Source: Dacryopinax spathularia
Lineage: Eukaryota > Basidiomycota > Dacrymycetes > Dacrymycetales > Dacrymycetaceae
DNA length: 64,000 nt
Direction of reading: 5' to 3'
Assembly: GCA_037974965.1 (NCBI GenBank)
Contig: JBBPFI010000013.1
Coordinates: 1,014,889-1,078,888 of the forward strand
Each line of letters starts with the position of its first letter. Position 1 is the stretch's first letter. Below are positions 23,701 to 35,369 of this stretch, one piece after another. Made by a program: the position numbers and the translations under genes. Under the pieces are notes generated by a model that saw nothing but the letters and a program-made list of their open reading frames with translations, did not search any database and was not told the origin of the DNA.

Positions 23701-25587
23701 GCCATCCTGCCCACTGCTGCGGGAAAGACGTTTGCTTCAGCGTTTGCCTGGTGGACACGACCTGCATCGGTGGTCGTCTTTATCGCACCGCTCATCGCCT
23801 TGCGTGACCAGATGTCCAATCGGTTGGCACATCTTGGTATTCCTGTTCATGCCTGGCGGGAGGGAGAATACTTTGAGAGCGGGTTTGTCATCCTGAGCGT
23901 GGAAGAAACGAGCCATCCGGGATTCAAGGACTGGCTCATGGCTAATGCAACCTCGGGCATGGTCACCCATGTCATCTTTGATGAGGCACATCAGCTCCTC
24001 ACGGCCGAGAACTACCGGAGCTCTCTCCGACACTTTGCCTTCCTCGCCGCTCTCTCCCTCCAACTCGTCCTCCTCACTGCGACCCTCCCTCCCGTGCATG
24101 AGAAGGCGCTCCTGGAGAAGCTTGAGCTCGATCCGGCTGCGGTCGACATCCTGCGTGCACCTTGCACAACTCGTACTGAGCTGCGACTCGACTTTGTCAA
24201 GACAAAGTCGGTCCAGGACACGCTCTCGCGTGTGAGCAAGTTTATCGAGGCACATCCACTCTCGCATGCTGAGCGCGGTCTGGTCATCACCCGCACACGC
24301 GATCAGGCAAACATCCTCGTTGGCAAGCAGCCTGCATACCTCTACCTTGGTGACACGGGGGGAGAAGAGCGACGAGAGGTCTTGCAGGCATGGATCCAGG
24401 GCAAGAGCAGCCGTTGGCTGATTGGCACGTCGGCCATTGAGCAAGGCATCGACTATGATGCTGTCCGGCACATCATCTTTGTGGAACCCCCGCATGGTAT
24501 CACATCGTACGTCCAAGGTGCAGGACGAGGCGGTCGACGGATTCCTCGATGTGATGTCGTCCTCTTCTACTCGACCAGTCCCGCTCAGGTTTTGCAGAGC
24601 GAGGACTATGCCGGCCAGAACGCACTTCAGGTGCTGCTGTCAACTCCGCTTTGCCGTCTGCAAGTGATCTCATCCTACTTTGACAAGGAGATTACGACGT
24701 GTGCAACACTTGGTCTGAGTGAAGGCAATCTTTGTGATCGATGTCGTCCAGTGTCCAACAAGCGACGAGCAAGCGCAGATTTGGATGATGACCGGCGAAA
24801 GCGACCGCGCACACCCGCTCCCATCCAAGCACCCGTCCAGGCACCCTCCCCTCCTCAGGCACCAGCACCTCAGACGCAACCAAGACAGCCATCAGCACAG
24901 GCCCCACGCGCTAAGAGCATCACGACAGGCCCGGGACCATTGATCGTTGCCTCTGCATCCACCCGCCGAGCAGCCCAAGCCGATCGTGCGATGATCCTTC
25001 GCGGGCTCCACACCTGTGCCCGGCAGCTCCGACCTCGGTCTAGGGAGGGAGCTGTCTGCTGCTTGTGCCAGTTTGCCAGCGCTGAGGCCAGCTGGCTTGC
25101 ACGCCATCAGGCCAGTGAGACTCCTTTGACGCCAGAGACACAGGCACACAACTGGCCTTTCCGCTGTTCCTTGCACCAAGCCCTGGTCCACTCAGGCCAG
25201 CACGACACCAGTCGACATGCCGTTTGGCAGGACTTTGCAAAGATTGGCACCAACTTGGGCCTTGACATTTGCTATCTCTGTGCCTGGCCCAACCAGGGAG
25301 GCGACTCTCCACACCCAGCCAGCGTGTGCACTCATACTTCCCAAGACTTTCCCGACACCGTCAAGTTGCTCGCCTTTGTTGTACACGGCCGATCAACCCT
25401 CCTCCGTGCCACCCTCACACGCCTGCAAGTGCCTGCACAAGACATTCATCATATCCACGCAGACCTCCGGCACTTTAAACAATGGCTCTGCAATCGCCAT
25501 ACATGGTATGGATCCCACTGGCTCCGATTCTTCCATGCCCTCGCCTTAGAGTTGGGGTGGGTCACAGAAAGCACTTGCCCGTTGTAG
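20784..25587 (+). CDS. Telomere-linked RecQ-like helicase with recombinase-like region, copy A, 5'-truncated
   Basis: Exon 2 (20975-25587) follows an intron at 20923-20974. The acidic exon before it is open back to 20784, where TAA (20781) stops it, and the N-terminal zinc-finger part seen in copy B is absent. Translation from ATG 20905 without splicing would also stay in frame (1560 residues, numbering used here). Early Cys/His-rich segments (CRRCACGVPAEHLVGHC; CRRPYASKSAFTRHLDRHH) are followed by a tyrosine-recombinase-like pattern: R663 in GGGVCRGTESL, R786-H787 in AYRHV, H820 and Y829. The RecQ-like helicase has TAAGKT (K941), DEAH (D1026) and QGAGRGGR (Q1204). A Cys-rich tail (CCLC, CYLCAW) closes it. 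Such helicases are typical of fungal chromosome ends. Confidence 0.75.
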
Positions 25588-25734
25588 TCGAGTTGTTTTC
25601 CTTTTGCGTTATATAGTCCTTCCTTAATATAGTACAAATCCAGTAGTCCCTCCATAGAGTAGAATACGTTACACCGAACAATTCCCTTGCATGCCCTTGC
25701 GAGCACTCGGGAGAGATTTCCTTCCGCACGAAAA

Positions 25735-25955
25735 GCATACCCCTCCGCGCAAAGACGTTTCCTTACCCGCCAAATAGGGTCCTTTCCAGGGTAGAGAATT
25801 CCTTTCCCACTGACAAGGGTCCCCCGTCCGCGTCTCAATGTGTTTTCCTTTCCCACTCGCAAGGGTCCCCGTCCGCGTCTCAATGTTTTCCTTTCCCACT
25901 CACAAGGGTCCCCGTCCGCGTCTCAATGTTTTCCTTTCCCACTCACAAGGGTCCC
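25735..25955. repeat. A-family spacer tandem repeat upstream of SNF2 gene
   Basis: This is a unit of about 42-46 bases, three to four copies, containing TTTTCCTTTCCCACTC, AAGGGTCCCC and GTCCGCGTCTCAATG. It lies in the 622-base spacer between the helicase and SNF2 genes (25588-26209). The remainder of that spacer holds a (GACAAC)n microsatellite and a CT run before the SNF2 start, and no gene. Confidence 0.85.
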
Positions 25956-26021
25956 TTTATCACCGTCTGGACTGGAATGCAAAAAGTTGGAAGGCGCTGA
26001 CGCCACTCACTCACTCAGGCC

Positions 26022-26023
<2 letters not shown>

Positions 26024-26065
<42 letters not shown>

Positions 26066-26066
26066 G
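26024..26066. repeat. (GACAAC)n microsatellite
   Basis: There are about seven copies of the hexamer CGACAA/ACAACG ending near 26066, followed at about 26121 by a CT dinucleotide run. Both lie in the presumed promoter or 5' UTR of the SNF2 gene. Confidence 0.9.
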
Positions 26067-26209
26067 CAACGGTCAAGGCCAATATACCACCACGGCCAAT
26101 ACCAACCTCCACACAATTATACCCTCTCTCTCTCTCTCTCTGGCTTGGTTCATAGCTCTCTGGCGCTTATATCCCCGCCGACATTCTCAGTATTTCCTAA
26201 CACCTGCCC

Positions 26210-29200
26210 ATGCCGCCCGTGCCACCGACCGAAGGAGGCCCGCCTCCCTTGACTGATTGGGACACATACAGTATCGACTCGGACGAATTCCTGGATGAAG
26301 AGGATGAGTATGGTCGCCTCCCCGCCCCGTCATATAACCCTGTACCGCTGCCGGACCCACCTGAGGTGGAGGCGACCTGGCAGGATTTGCTCCGGGAAAA
26401 GGGGGCCTTTGGTAAGACGGAAAGAGACAAGAGTGTCGAGGCCGAGATTCAGCTCTTTGAGCGGAAGTTTGGTGTGCGGCGAACAACAGCCCAATGGTCA
26501 CTGTCAGCCATTCGACGAGCACCACCAGCAACCACAGGAGCAGCAGCACCACCTCCCGTTATTGATCTGTAAGTCCTGTTCGCTGGATGTATGCGCCATT
26601 TTCTTACCCGGCATCAACGTGAGCACCGTGCCCCACGAGGAAGCGGATGAAAATGAGGAAGGGCGCGATCTCACAGGTGAGTTTGTCCTTCGCCGTCAAG
26701 CAGTAAACTTATCACTTGTAGATGAATGCCGTCGTGCAATGGTCAATCTCGGGATCAAGAACAGGAACGACACGTTTCGAGGGATGAGCATCGCTCTCTT
26801 CCCCTACCAGGCCATGGGGGTAGACTGGATGGCACGCGTGGAGGAATACTCATCGTGCGTCGCATCTCACGAGCAAAAACCTCGCTGGCTGACTCTCGCG
26901 TCAAGGCCAAAGGGTGGTATCCTTGCCGATGAGATGGGCCTAGGGAAGACGGTCCAAGTAATCGCCCATCTCGTGCATATGAAGAAGCGCTTCACTCGAG
27001 CCCCTCGGACCGGGCACACGCTCATAGTTGTGCCTGCCAACCTCATCCTTCAATGGGAGTCGGAGATTAAGAAGCGAGGGAATGGGACTCTGAGCTGGTG
27101 GAAATGGTGGGACGCTGGCAGGCAAAAGAGGGCAGTGCTGGAGCAGTACGACGTCATCCTCACGACATACTCGGGTGTGCAGGAGCAAGCCGTCCAACGC
27201 TTGCATTGGCATCGAGTCATTCTCGACGAAGCACACAGCATCAAGACGCCGGACCGCAAACGGACCAAGGCCTGTCTCAGTCTCATTGCTCGACACCGTT
27301 GGTGCCTTACCGGCACACCGATCCAGAACGAGATTCAGGAGGCCTGGACGCTCATTAACTTTGTGCAAGTTCCGTTCTACCGCGATAAGGGATACTTTGA
27401 CCGCAATCTTGCATGGCTGTCCAAGGCATCGAGCGACGACGTCAAATCTGGGATGTATGACGTCTTCCAGACCTGCATGCTGCGACGCAGCTTCAACGAC
27501 ATGTGTTTTGGCAAGCTGATCACCGAGCTTGAGAACAAGCAATTTGTTCGTCCGGAACTGCCGCTGTCTGAAAGGTGGCGCAAGGTGTACGACGAGCTGC
27601 AGGAGGAGGCTCGGAAACATTTCGAGTCGCAGAAGACAAAGTACGTGCTGTTCCCCTTGCAAGCGACAGCGGCTAAGCGTGACAACAGGAAAGGCAAGAA
27701 AGTGCAAGGAGAGGTCCGCAAGAAGCGTGAGTTGGGCATGCCTTGTAAGCACACATCCTGATGCTGTTTAGTGTGGGCCAACTGTCAAAGAATGTGTCGA
27801 TTTTTGGCTCATCCGGTACTCGGATATGCGTACCATCACGCCAAGGATTGGGAGGACGAACTGGAAGGGTGGGAAGAGGAGCAGGTGCGGGCGTTTGAAG
27901 AGCGCAGACAGGTGCGTCTGCTACGCAATTGCATGTGCGCCTACATATTGACCGCTCCATGCAGCCCCCCCGCACTTGCAGCGCATGCGACAAGGGCCAA
28001 TTGGAGTCGAGAGACACATATTGCAGTCCTTGTGGTCATATGTACTGTCACGGTATCGTCGACTACACTCTGACATGCCCGCAACGAAGCTAACACATCT
28101 TCAGAATGCTGGGAGACAATGGCCCAGCGAGAACCAGTCAGGTGCCCAGTGAAGGAGTGCCGTGGCAAGAGGGCGCACCTGGCTGTATATGCACTTCCCT
28201 TGGAGGTCCTGCCGTTCGCGGACAGCGGGGATGACGACATGGACAAGCTTAAAGCCAAGCCTCATGTGAAGAAGGCGATTGACATGAACGCAGTCTGGTC
28301 GGATAAGGTGCGCTTGCCTGACCAGCCCTCGTTTTGCATAGCTGATACGTGTGCAGTTTACAGTAAGCACGGCACGGTGGTCAATGGGGAACGTCATGCT
28401 CACCGCCTGGTCCAGTTCATCTACCATCGTATCGAAGAGCATATGGAGGAGGACGCACTCAGGATCTCCGCATTGGAAGCGAAAGGGGAAAAGATCGGTC
28501 CTGCAGACGTCGCTTCCAAGTATATTGTCTTTTCCAAGTGGGTCAAGGTCCTCGACCTTCTTGCTTATGCATTCTCGTTAATCCCAACCTTCAATGTCGC
28601 CCGGTGAGTGCTTGTCCATCCGCATGAGTCCTCCACTGACTTGAACATCAAGTTATGAAGGTCCCATGTCGCAAACTCGACGTGCAGAGGCGCTGGAGTC
28701 GTTTATGAAGCTTGAAGGGGGGGCAAATGTCTTGCTTGTATCAATAGAGGCTGGTGGGACGGGGTACGAGCGTGCTATTCAGTCCGACTGGTGTACTCAC
28801 TCTTCTTAGACTCAATCTCACACGGGCTAACATCATCTTCAACATCGACCCACACTGGAATTATGCCAAGGAGAGACAAGGTATGTGAATGCCCGTGCCG
28901 TGGGAGGACTTCGTCTGACAGTAACCAGCGTATAATCGTGCACATCGTGTGGGACAGCTGAAACGTGCGTGCTTGCATCCCAGCGATGGGATCCTTTGCT
29001 GATGATATGCAGGCGTCCTGGTCTATGCCCTGTCCCACAAAGACACCATTGAAGATCGCATCGTCAAGCGCCAGAGGGACAAGGCGCAAATGATGTTGCA
29101 GGCCTTTGGTAAGGGCAAGCCGGAAGATGTCACCAAGGCGCTCAAGAATTTGGCCGACAGTGAGTGTGATCGTCGACAAGATAATGCAATCGCTCATCTC

Positions 29201-29224
29201 TTCACAGTTGTCCTCAATCACTAA
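26210..29224 (+). CDS. SNF2-family ATPase with RING finger (RAD5/RAD16-like), copy A
   Basis: ATG 26210 (MPPVPPTEGG) opens an acidic N-terminus. After introns, the ATPase core reads FPYQAMGVDWM, GGILADEMGLGKTVQVIAHL (Walker A), VILDEAHSIK (DEAH box), and LTGTPIQNEIQEAWTLINF. An inserted RING finger is built by splicing around 27970-28170: ACDKG, YCSPCGHMYCH, ECW and RCPVKEC. The C-terminal helicase lobe reads YIVFSKWVKVLDLL, SIEAGGTGLNLTRANIIF and AYNRAHRVGQ. The last exon, after an intron at about 29160-29207, ends IVLNH-stop at 29224. A RING placed between the lobes is typical of RAD5/RAD16/HLTF-type ubiquitin ligase-translocases acting on chromatin or stalled forks. About eight introns; all motifs intact. 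Confidence 0.8.
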
Positions 29225-29366
29225 GTCGATGCCCGAACAGTCGTCTTAGATCGCTAAGTCGATGCCCGAACAGTTGTCTTAGATCGCTAAGTCGATGCCC
29301 GAACAGTCGTCTTAGATCGCTAAGTCGATGCCCGAACCGTTCATCCTACGACCGCTAAGTCGATTC
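29221..29366. repeat. 34-base tandem repeat overlapping the SNF2 stop codon
   Basis: There are four to five units of CTAAGTCGATGCCCGAACAG plus about 14 bases (TCGTCTTAGATCG). The first unit begins inside the stop codon of the SNF2 gene. It occupies the 3'-3' spacer between SNF2 and the convergent JmjC-like gene. No counterpart is present at the same place in cassette B. Confidence 0.9.
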
Positions 29367-29428
29367 CCTTTGCACTAGTAGATTTCCCTCTGTACATACA
29401 TACATACATGAATGTCAGGACAGTCTAC

Positions 29429-31508
29429 CTACGCCGACCAAGGGGAGAGTGTGATCTGCTCTGGCTCGAGGCGCCCATGCCGGTTCTCAATAATGTCCTC
29501 CAAGTTCTTCTTGGCGATCCTCAACTGTTTTACTCGGGTGTCGTGATTAGGGGGGAGAAAGCTCCCCGTTGTGTGCGTCTGCCATATGGACTGGATCTTG
29601 TCCCTGGCCAGTTTAGCTTGCTCCACAGTCGGCAGGATGCCTGATAGCTCGACCTCGTGTGCCAGTAACCAAAAGCTGAGACAATGGAGGTCCGGATTAT
29701 GGTCCGGGCTGGCTTCATCGACAGATCCCTCACGCTGGGGTACATAGGCGGTGGGATTCAATAGCATGCGGCGCAGTGCTTGAACATCCTTCATCTTCAT
29801 TTTATTGGCCCTTTTGTGGATCTCGCCCAAACTTGCGGCGAAAGTGAGGAAGACGCTGTACCAAGCGTGTCGTTCGGCGTTGGTCGCCTGCAGGCCGTTT
29901 GCCTTCTCTTCCTTCATGCACTGTTCCACACGCGCGAAATCGCCGAGATCGAACAGCTTGCCCGCCGTAAGGCTTGGTGTGACCGTCCAAACAAAGTGCT
30001 TCCACCAATTGGGCTGAAGGCTGGGGGAGCGGTCAGTCATGCGGGAACGGGTTCGAGGCAAGCGACTCACATCTGCATCCCCGCGCGGAGAGGGATATAG
30101 TACCATTTGCCCAGCGCCTTGCGCGTTTCAGCGTTGTCGGATGTGAGGTCTGTGTGGACGCCAACAGGGTCGTCGGCAAGCCGTTTGATCGTGGCTTGAT
30201 TATAGCGCACGTAGAACCAGTACTTGAGCCCTTTGAGCTGGGCAATGTAGGTGTATCGACCGCCAGCGTCGTGATGTGCATCGGTGAAGACGAGTCCCAT
30301 TGAAATGAGCGCCCAAGCGGCTTCTCGCAATTCGGTGCGCTCGACCAACTCGCTCGCATATCCAAGCGACGTGATCCGGTATTCGAGCGTTTGGTTGTAG
30401 AAGGCGCTGAAAGGACATGAGTGGGTTTCCGCAAACGTCTGCCTGCACGCACCTCAGGTAACGAGGCCAGCCCCAGGCTGGATACGGACAGTCCAGCAGG
30501 TTGAGGTACTGTTTCTTGAGGTTTGGCGGGGGTGTCTTCTTCTGCTTGATGCTCGTCTTCTGGCTCCTCTGGTCCTCCTGCTTGTTGAACTTGCTGAAGA
30601 ACTGGGACATGGTCATCGTGTCGTGGACCTGGGGCTCGTCCTCGTGCTTCTGGCTGCCCTTCTTCTTGCCAGTTGTGGGCGCGCCAGTACTGCGCAAATA
30701 GATCTTTTCCATGTCTGCTCCGCATTGAGCAGGCGGTTCTGAAGAGAGATGAGGACGGACCTAGAAACGGATACTTGTGCTCGCTGTCCGGGTCAACCAT
30801 GCCTCGGGCCGTGACCGTCTTCAAAGAGAACGACTCGGCGTCCCATGTTTCCCCCCCCGTGATGCAGATGACATGCTGCTCAGTCATCAATTCGGCGACT
30901 TTGTCGGGCTTGATGGGGAGCGTTTGATTGGCCTGAACTTGCAGGTGGCGAAACTTGGGATCTCGCTCGGCAGGCGCCGAGATCTCAAAGAGAAGATCGA
31001 CCCGGTGGGCGTAGTACCTCTGGAGGGCTGGTCAGCAGACGGAGAGAGGCAAGGATGATGGCAGGCGCACCATCGCCTCTGTGGCCTGCATCTCTTCCGG
31101 GGGATTCATCTTGCTCCAATCAATCGTGTGTCTCTCAGTTGTCTTGGGTCCATCCCTGCTCTCGGAGATCGTACCATCGTCTCGGTCGTCTGCAGTGCAG
31201 TCCTTGTCGTCTGCAGTGCAGTCCTTGTCGTCTTCAGTGCAGTCCTTGTCGTCTGCAGTGCAGTCCTTGTCGTCTGGCAGGTCGTCTGGGAGGATTGCAC
31301 CTGCCACCGGTCGAGGCACGTCGTCGTCGCCGGCTATGACAGCAGCCTTCCAGATTGCCATCGCCAGGCGCATCGCTTCATTGGGGGGATGCGGGCATAC
31401 ACCTGTATGGTGATCTTGCGCCGCGCAGTTGAAGCAGTCGTACATGCTGCATTGCCGGACGGAGAGGGCATCCAAGCTGTTACTGAGATCGTCAAGCTGG
31501 GTGCTCAT
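29429..31508 (-). CDS. CCHC zinc-knuckle and JmjC-like protein, copy A
   Basis: ATG complementary to 31508 (MSTQLDDLSNSLDALSVRQC). A CCHC knuckle follows at C25-x2-C28-x4-H33-x4-C38, then an acidic tract with four DDKDCTA-type heptads (DNA 31180-31270, 21-base period). After introns the central region reads HVICITGGETWDAESF, YLNLLDCPYPAWGWPRYLR and LVERTELREAAWALISMG, then the JmjC-like core FTDAHHDAGGRYTYIAQLKG, LKYWFYVR, KWYYIPLRAG and NWWKHFVWTVTPSLTAGKLF. HHD supplies the HxD iron motif; the distal His may be that in WWKH. JmjC proteins are 2OG-dependent hydroxylases or demethylases acting on chromatin. At least five exons. It runs convergent to SNF2. Confidence 0.65.
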
Positions 31509-31534
31509 GATGGAGAAGTGCGCGCAAGGAGATG

Positions 31535-31790
31535 TGCGAGGTAGGGCCTTAAGGACGGACTCAAGAGGAAAGGAATTCGGACCCTTACGCAGCCAGGAAG
31601 GGATTTCCTTACCTCACAGAAAAGGGCAAAGGAATTAGGACCCTTACGAAAGGAGTTCCTGACCACACGAAAACGGGAAAGGAATTCGGACCCTTACGCG
31701 GCCAGGAAGGGATTTCGTGACCTCACAGAAAAGACGGAAGGATTTAGGGCGGAAGGGGAGAGACTCGACGATTTCCTTCCGTCACAAAAC
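31535..31790. repeat. A-family spacer repeat between divergent cassette genes
   Basis: Three imperfect units of about 60-110 bases contain GGAAAGGAATTCGGACCCTT, GGAAGGGATTTC and CACAGAAAAG. It sits between the divergent JmjC-like (minus) and Cys-rich (plus) genes, exactly where cassette B has its own, unrelated repeat (59835-60185). The words AAAGGA and GGACCC are the complements of the A-family words TTTCCTTT and AGGGTCC. Confidence 0.8.
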
Positions 31791-31854
31791 GTTGCCCACG
31801 ACTGCTCGCATCACAACGCCTTTAATTATCGTTCTGAGTTACGACGGTTCCACC

Positions 31855-32849
31855 ATGGCACCACGAATGCCCAGTGAGTGCACCGATCACACTTGCCAGT
31901 CTGTGAACTGATCCACTTTAGAACCACCTGGCTCTCGCAAGAAGAAGCAATACAAAGCGCGGTCTGCAGCGAAAGTGCCCTCGACGGATCCGGCGTGCGA
32001 CGAGGTTGAGGCAGGTGGAGGCTCGAGCAAGAAAGGGAAGAAGCAGACGGATGAGGAATTGGCCTTGCAAAGGCTCACAAGAGAGATGGTGCCGCGATTG
32101 CGTGCCAAGAGGACAAACATTGGTCGGGTCTTTGGCGTGCATGAGGCGCACTATTGGAAGAAGAGAGAGAAGTGGAAGAAGGCGTACGACCTAGCGTCGG
32201 ACGAAATCAAGGCGAGGCTGGACCCATACCATATCGTGCGTGTCGGCCCTTTGCTCTGCTGTGTACCGTCCTGATAGCAAATCCAGTGCACCGAATGCCT
32301 CGCTCTAGTCAAGGTCAACGACGACTTGACGTTTACATTCCCCCGGCAGCCCTGCACGATCACACCTGAGGGTGTGCCAAGGGACGCTACGAGCGAGGGT
32401 GAGCGCAAGCCTAAGCGCAAGACCAGGCCTCACGTGGTGGCCTGTGAACGGTGTCGGGTCAACCACATTGCCTGCAGTGCACAGAGTACGTGGGTCTGGG
32501 CGCACCCGGCGTTCAATGGCTCATACATCTCCCAGTCGTTCTAAAACCGTTTGGTGGAGTTCGCCCGCCCATCGATGTGCTCTGTGGATGGGATCAGCAC
32601 CTTCCCCATGTCCGGCATGTCTGGGAGGCCGTGAGTGAGCGCTTAAGCGAGGGCAAAGAGCCCGATTTGGACGACGAGGACAAGAAAGGTCAGATCAGGT
32701 TGCGGGTTGGGGGGAAGGTGGTGCATCGTTACCACACCAGTGTAGTAGAGCCAACGGAGATTCCGCGCGTCGGGGAGCAGCTTGGCAGTTTGCAAGCGTC
32801 CTTAGCGCAGTTACTCCAGGACATGGAAGCGCACAGTAGTAATAAATAG
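31855..32849 (+). CDS. Small Cys-rich putative zinc protein, copy A
   Basis: ATG 31855 (MAPRMP) is followed by an intron starting GTGAGTGCACC and ending TTTAG at 31920. Exons then give a Lys-rich segment, RLTREMVPRLRAKRTNIGRV, FGVHEAHYWKKREKWKKAYD and EIKARLDPYHI, an intron near 32236-32284, then CTECLALVKVNDDLTFTFPR with QPC, and finally VACERCRVNHIACSAQ before another intron. The spacing CxxC...C...CxxC-x6-C is the same in copy B, so the Cys are probably zinc ligands; the last part resembles the first half of a Zn2Cys6 finger. The C-terminus (IDVLCGWDQHLPHVRHVWE) is also conserved. I know no named family with this arrangement; DNA binding is a guess. Confidence 0.6.
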
Positions 32850-32902
32850 TAGTAGTTCAGCCAAGTGAACCCTGATTGTGCGCGCCTAACTTTTCATCCA
32901 CC

Positions 32903-35356
32903 ATGTACGATCATCTGCCACCTTTCAACCCTCCCGACGATCCCGACCTGCGAGTTCCCTATTGGTTCAAGTACATTAGCAGTTTTGCATGTCAACCGGA
33001 GACGTATGCATGGCAGAAGCTGGCAGGAGAGGAGCGGGTGCGACGGAACGTCAATGTGCGTGCACGTTGTGAGTTGGGAGGCCGCTAATCGTGCATACAG
33101 GCCATTGTTCGACAGTACATTACCCAAGATCGTCGCAAGGATCTGCTGGAGATGCCTGCAGCATGCTATGACCTGCTCAATCCCAAAACGGCCAAGTCGT
33201 TGCAAGCGTACTTGACCTCACTGAGGGATGCTCCGCGCTCCAAGCGGGAGAGTCGGCAGCATCAGCAAACGGTAGAGGAGGGGGCTGCGATAGGACGTGA
33301 AGAGGGAGCGGCAGGAGTGGCAAGCGAGGAGGATGAATGCCCCAACTGTAAGAGCGCCCAGGCAGAGGTGCAGGTGCGCCAAGGCAACTTTGATCATATC
33401 GCGCTTCATGCTGACTATGATCGCCACATAGTCGCTGGAAGTCGCGAACTCTGTGGCCGAGGCGGTACGCCCAAGTCTTCATCGCTTGGGTCATTTCGCT
33501 GATACATGGCACAGGCTAAGAAGGAAGCATCACAGGCCTTGGAGAATATGCGGGCGCGTCTGGAACAGCTGGAGAAGGAAAACGAGGCGCTGAAGCAGCC
33601 AGTGCCCGCCGACGATCGTGTGCCGGCGAGCGAGGTCACAGATCTGCAAGCAAAGCTCAAGGATGCGATTGATAAGGAATCCAGTGCCCGGAAAAGCCTC
33701 GAAGCACAGGTGAAGGAGTTGAACAAGACGAACAAAGCGCTCGAAGAGCAGGCCAAACGAGCAAGGACGGAGGGGGAGAAGGAGTACAAGACCAAGTACG
33801 AAGAGATCGTCGCCCGGCTCGCTGATGTGCAGCAGCTGTTTGCCAAGACCGAGGCGGAGGTCGTTGCCAAAAATACGGAGCTCTCGAAGATGAAGAATAA
33901 GCTCGACACCGCCATGGAGGACCTCGCCGAGTTGAAGAAGGAGCGCGATACTGCCCGGGATGAGCTCACCGAGAGGACGAAGGAGCGCGACACGGCCATG
34001 AAGGAGCTCAACAAGGTGCAGAAGGAGCGCGACACCGCCATGGAGGAACTCACCGAGAGGACGAAGGAGCGCGACACCGCCATGGAGGCGCTCGCCGGGA
34101 CGAAGACGGAGCTGAAAGCGAAGACGAATGAGCTGAGCGATATGAAGAATGAGCTGGATGCCAAGATAATTGAGCTCACCGAGAGGACGAAGGAGCGCGA
34201 CACTGCTCGGAAGGAGCTCACCGAGAGGACGAACGAGCGCGACACTGCTCGGAAGGAGCTCACCGAGAGGACAAAGGAGCGCGACACTGCTCAGGATGAG
34301 CTCACCAAGATGACGAAGAAGCGCGACAGGGCCATAAAGGAGCTCAACAAGGTGCAGAAAGAGCGCAATACTGCTCGGGATGAGCTCACCGAGATGACGG
34401 ACGAGCGCGATACTGCCCGGGAGCAGCTGGGTGCCAAAACGAATGAGTTGGGCGAAGCAAACAACAAGATCGAGTCTCTGGTCAAGCAGATCACAGAGTT
34501 ACAGTCGACGAACCAGGCGCAGCTTGATCGTCTGACAGAGGTACAGCAAGAAAATAGAGCCCTCGAGCAGAGGACACCGGTCGGTCATAGCGGCGGTCGC
34601 TTGAGAGAGAGGTTGAGGTCGCCGGAGGTCGAGGAGCCGGTGCACATGGACATGACCCGGGCACCATTGGGTTGGGCGCCCGACTGGAGGAAGCCTTTGC
34701 CGCTCAAGCAGGCCAGGGAGCTGAACATGATTCAATTGGGTCGCCTGAGCACCAGTAAGCAAACCTTGGCGCCGGCTGCGACCGTCCGTTGACCCTCACG
34801 GCCAGAGGCTCAGGCGCAATATTTTGCAGAGCACAGACCTGGTACGACAGAGGCGTTGTTGGAACTGAGCAAGTTTGTGGCCCAACTGTCGACATTGTTA
34901 TCAGCCTGTGTCGAGCACAGCTACTGCATGGATTTGGAGCTCCGGTATTGGGATCAATGCGAGGATGCATACATCGAGCCGAGCTTTGCTGTGCAGAAGG
35001 GTATTAAGAAAGTGTTCGGCCTTGAATGGGGGACCGCTCAGCAGTTTAAGGGCGAGCAGGGCATCTGTGGGTGTTTTGCATGTCTGTGATATGAGGTCAG
35101 GTGCTCACGATGATCATCGACAGTGGCATTGCTGGGAATGTTTCGGCGCAGGCGTCACAGGTGTGGAATAGACCTCGCCTCTATCAACACCGCTACCTTG
35201 GGCTTGGGCAGCAAAATCCGGCAGGGGATTTGGCCGACGCATGAGAGCCTGGTGTTTATGAATTGGGCAGAGGGGGAATGGGAGGACACTCCTGGATATA
35301 AGAAAATTCGGATCCGGAGATATGGAGTAGACACCAGCATGTTGCGGTCATTGTAA
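32903..35356 (+). CDS. Coiled-coil protein, copy A
   Basis: ATG 32903 (MYDHLPPFNPPDDPDLRVPY). A short N-terminal region is followed by a CPNC motif (DECPNCKSAQAEVQ), then a long exon from about 33510 coding for a continuous Glu/Lys/Leu-rich coiled coil of roughly 350 residues with ELTERTKERDTA-type repeats. After it come LGWAPDWRKP and introns near 34755-34806 and 35065-35125 or longer. The C-terminal block has LRYWDQCEDAYIEPSFAVQK, GLGSKIRQGIWPTHESLVFM and NWAEGEWEDTPGYKKIRIRR, which is conserved in copy B. Function unknown; the conserved globular end with a variable coil suggests a tether or scaffold. Splice sites in the last third are approximate. Confidence 0.6.
33950..34450 (+). repeat. 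Coding 36-base repeats in the coiled coil
   Basis: The segment repeats units close to GAGCTCACCGAGAGGACGAA plus GGAGCGCGACACTGC, about 36 bases or 12 residues (ELTERTKERDTA). Around ten copies are present, with occasional substituted units (ELNKVQKERDTA). The period is a multiple of three so the coil register is kept. Copy B lacks this expansion. Confidence 0.9.
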
Positions 35357-35369
35357 TGCCTGTTTGGTC

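Noticed and set aside
25838-26256. DNDNDN-containing ORF before the SNF2 gene
   Set aside because: It is translation of the (GACAAC)n microsatellite and spacer repeat, without homology in cassette B.
31106-31300. Long repeated Cys/Val or Gln/Thr ORFs over the 21-base repeat
   Set aside because: They are other-frame shadows of the DDKDCTA heptads in the JmjC-like gene.
33415-34494. Long minus-strand Ser/Val-rich ORF
   Set aside because: It mirrors the plus-strand coiled-coil exon; its composition is a by-product of the 36-base repeats.
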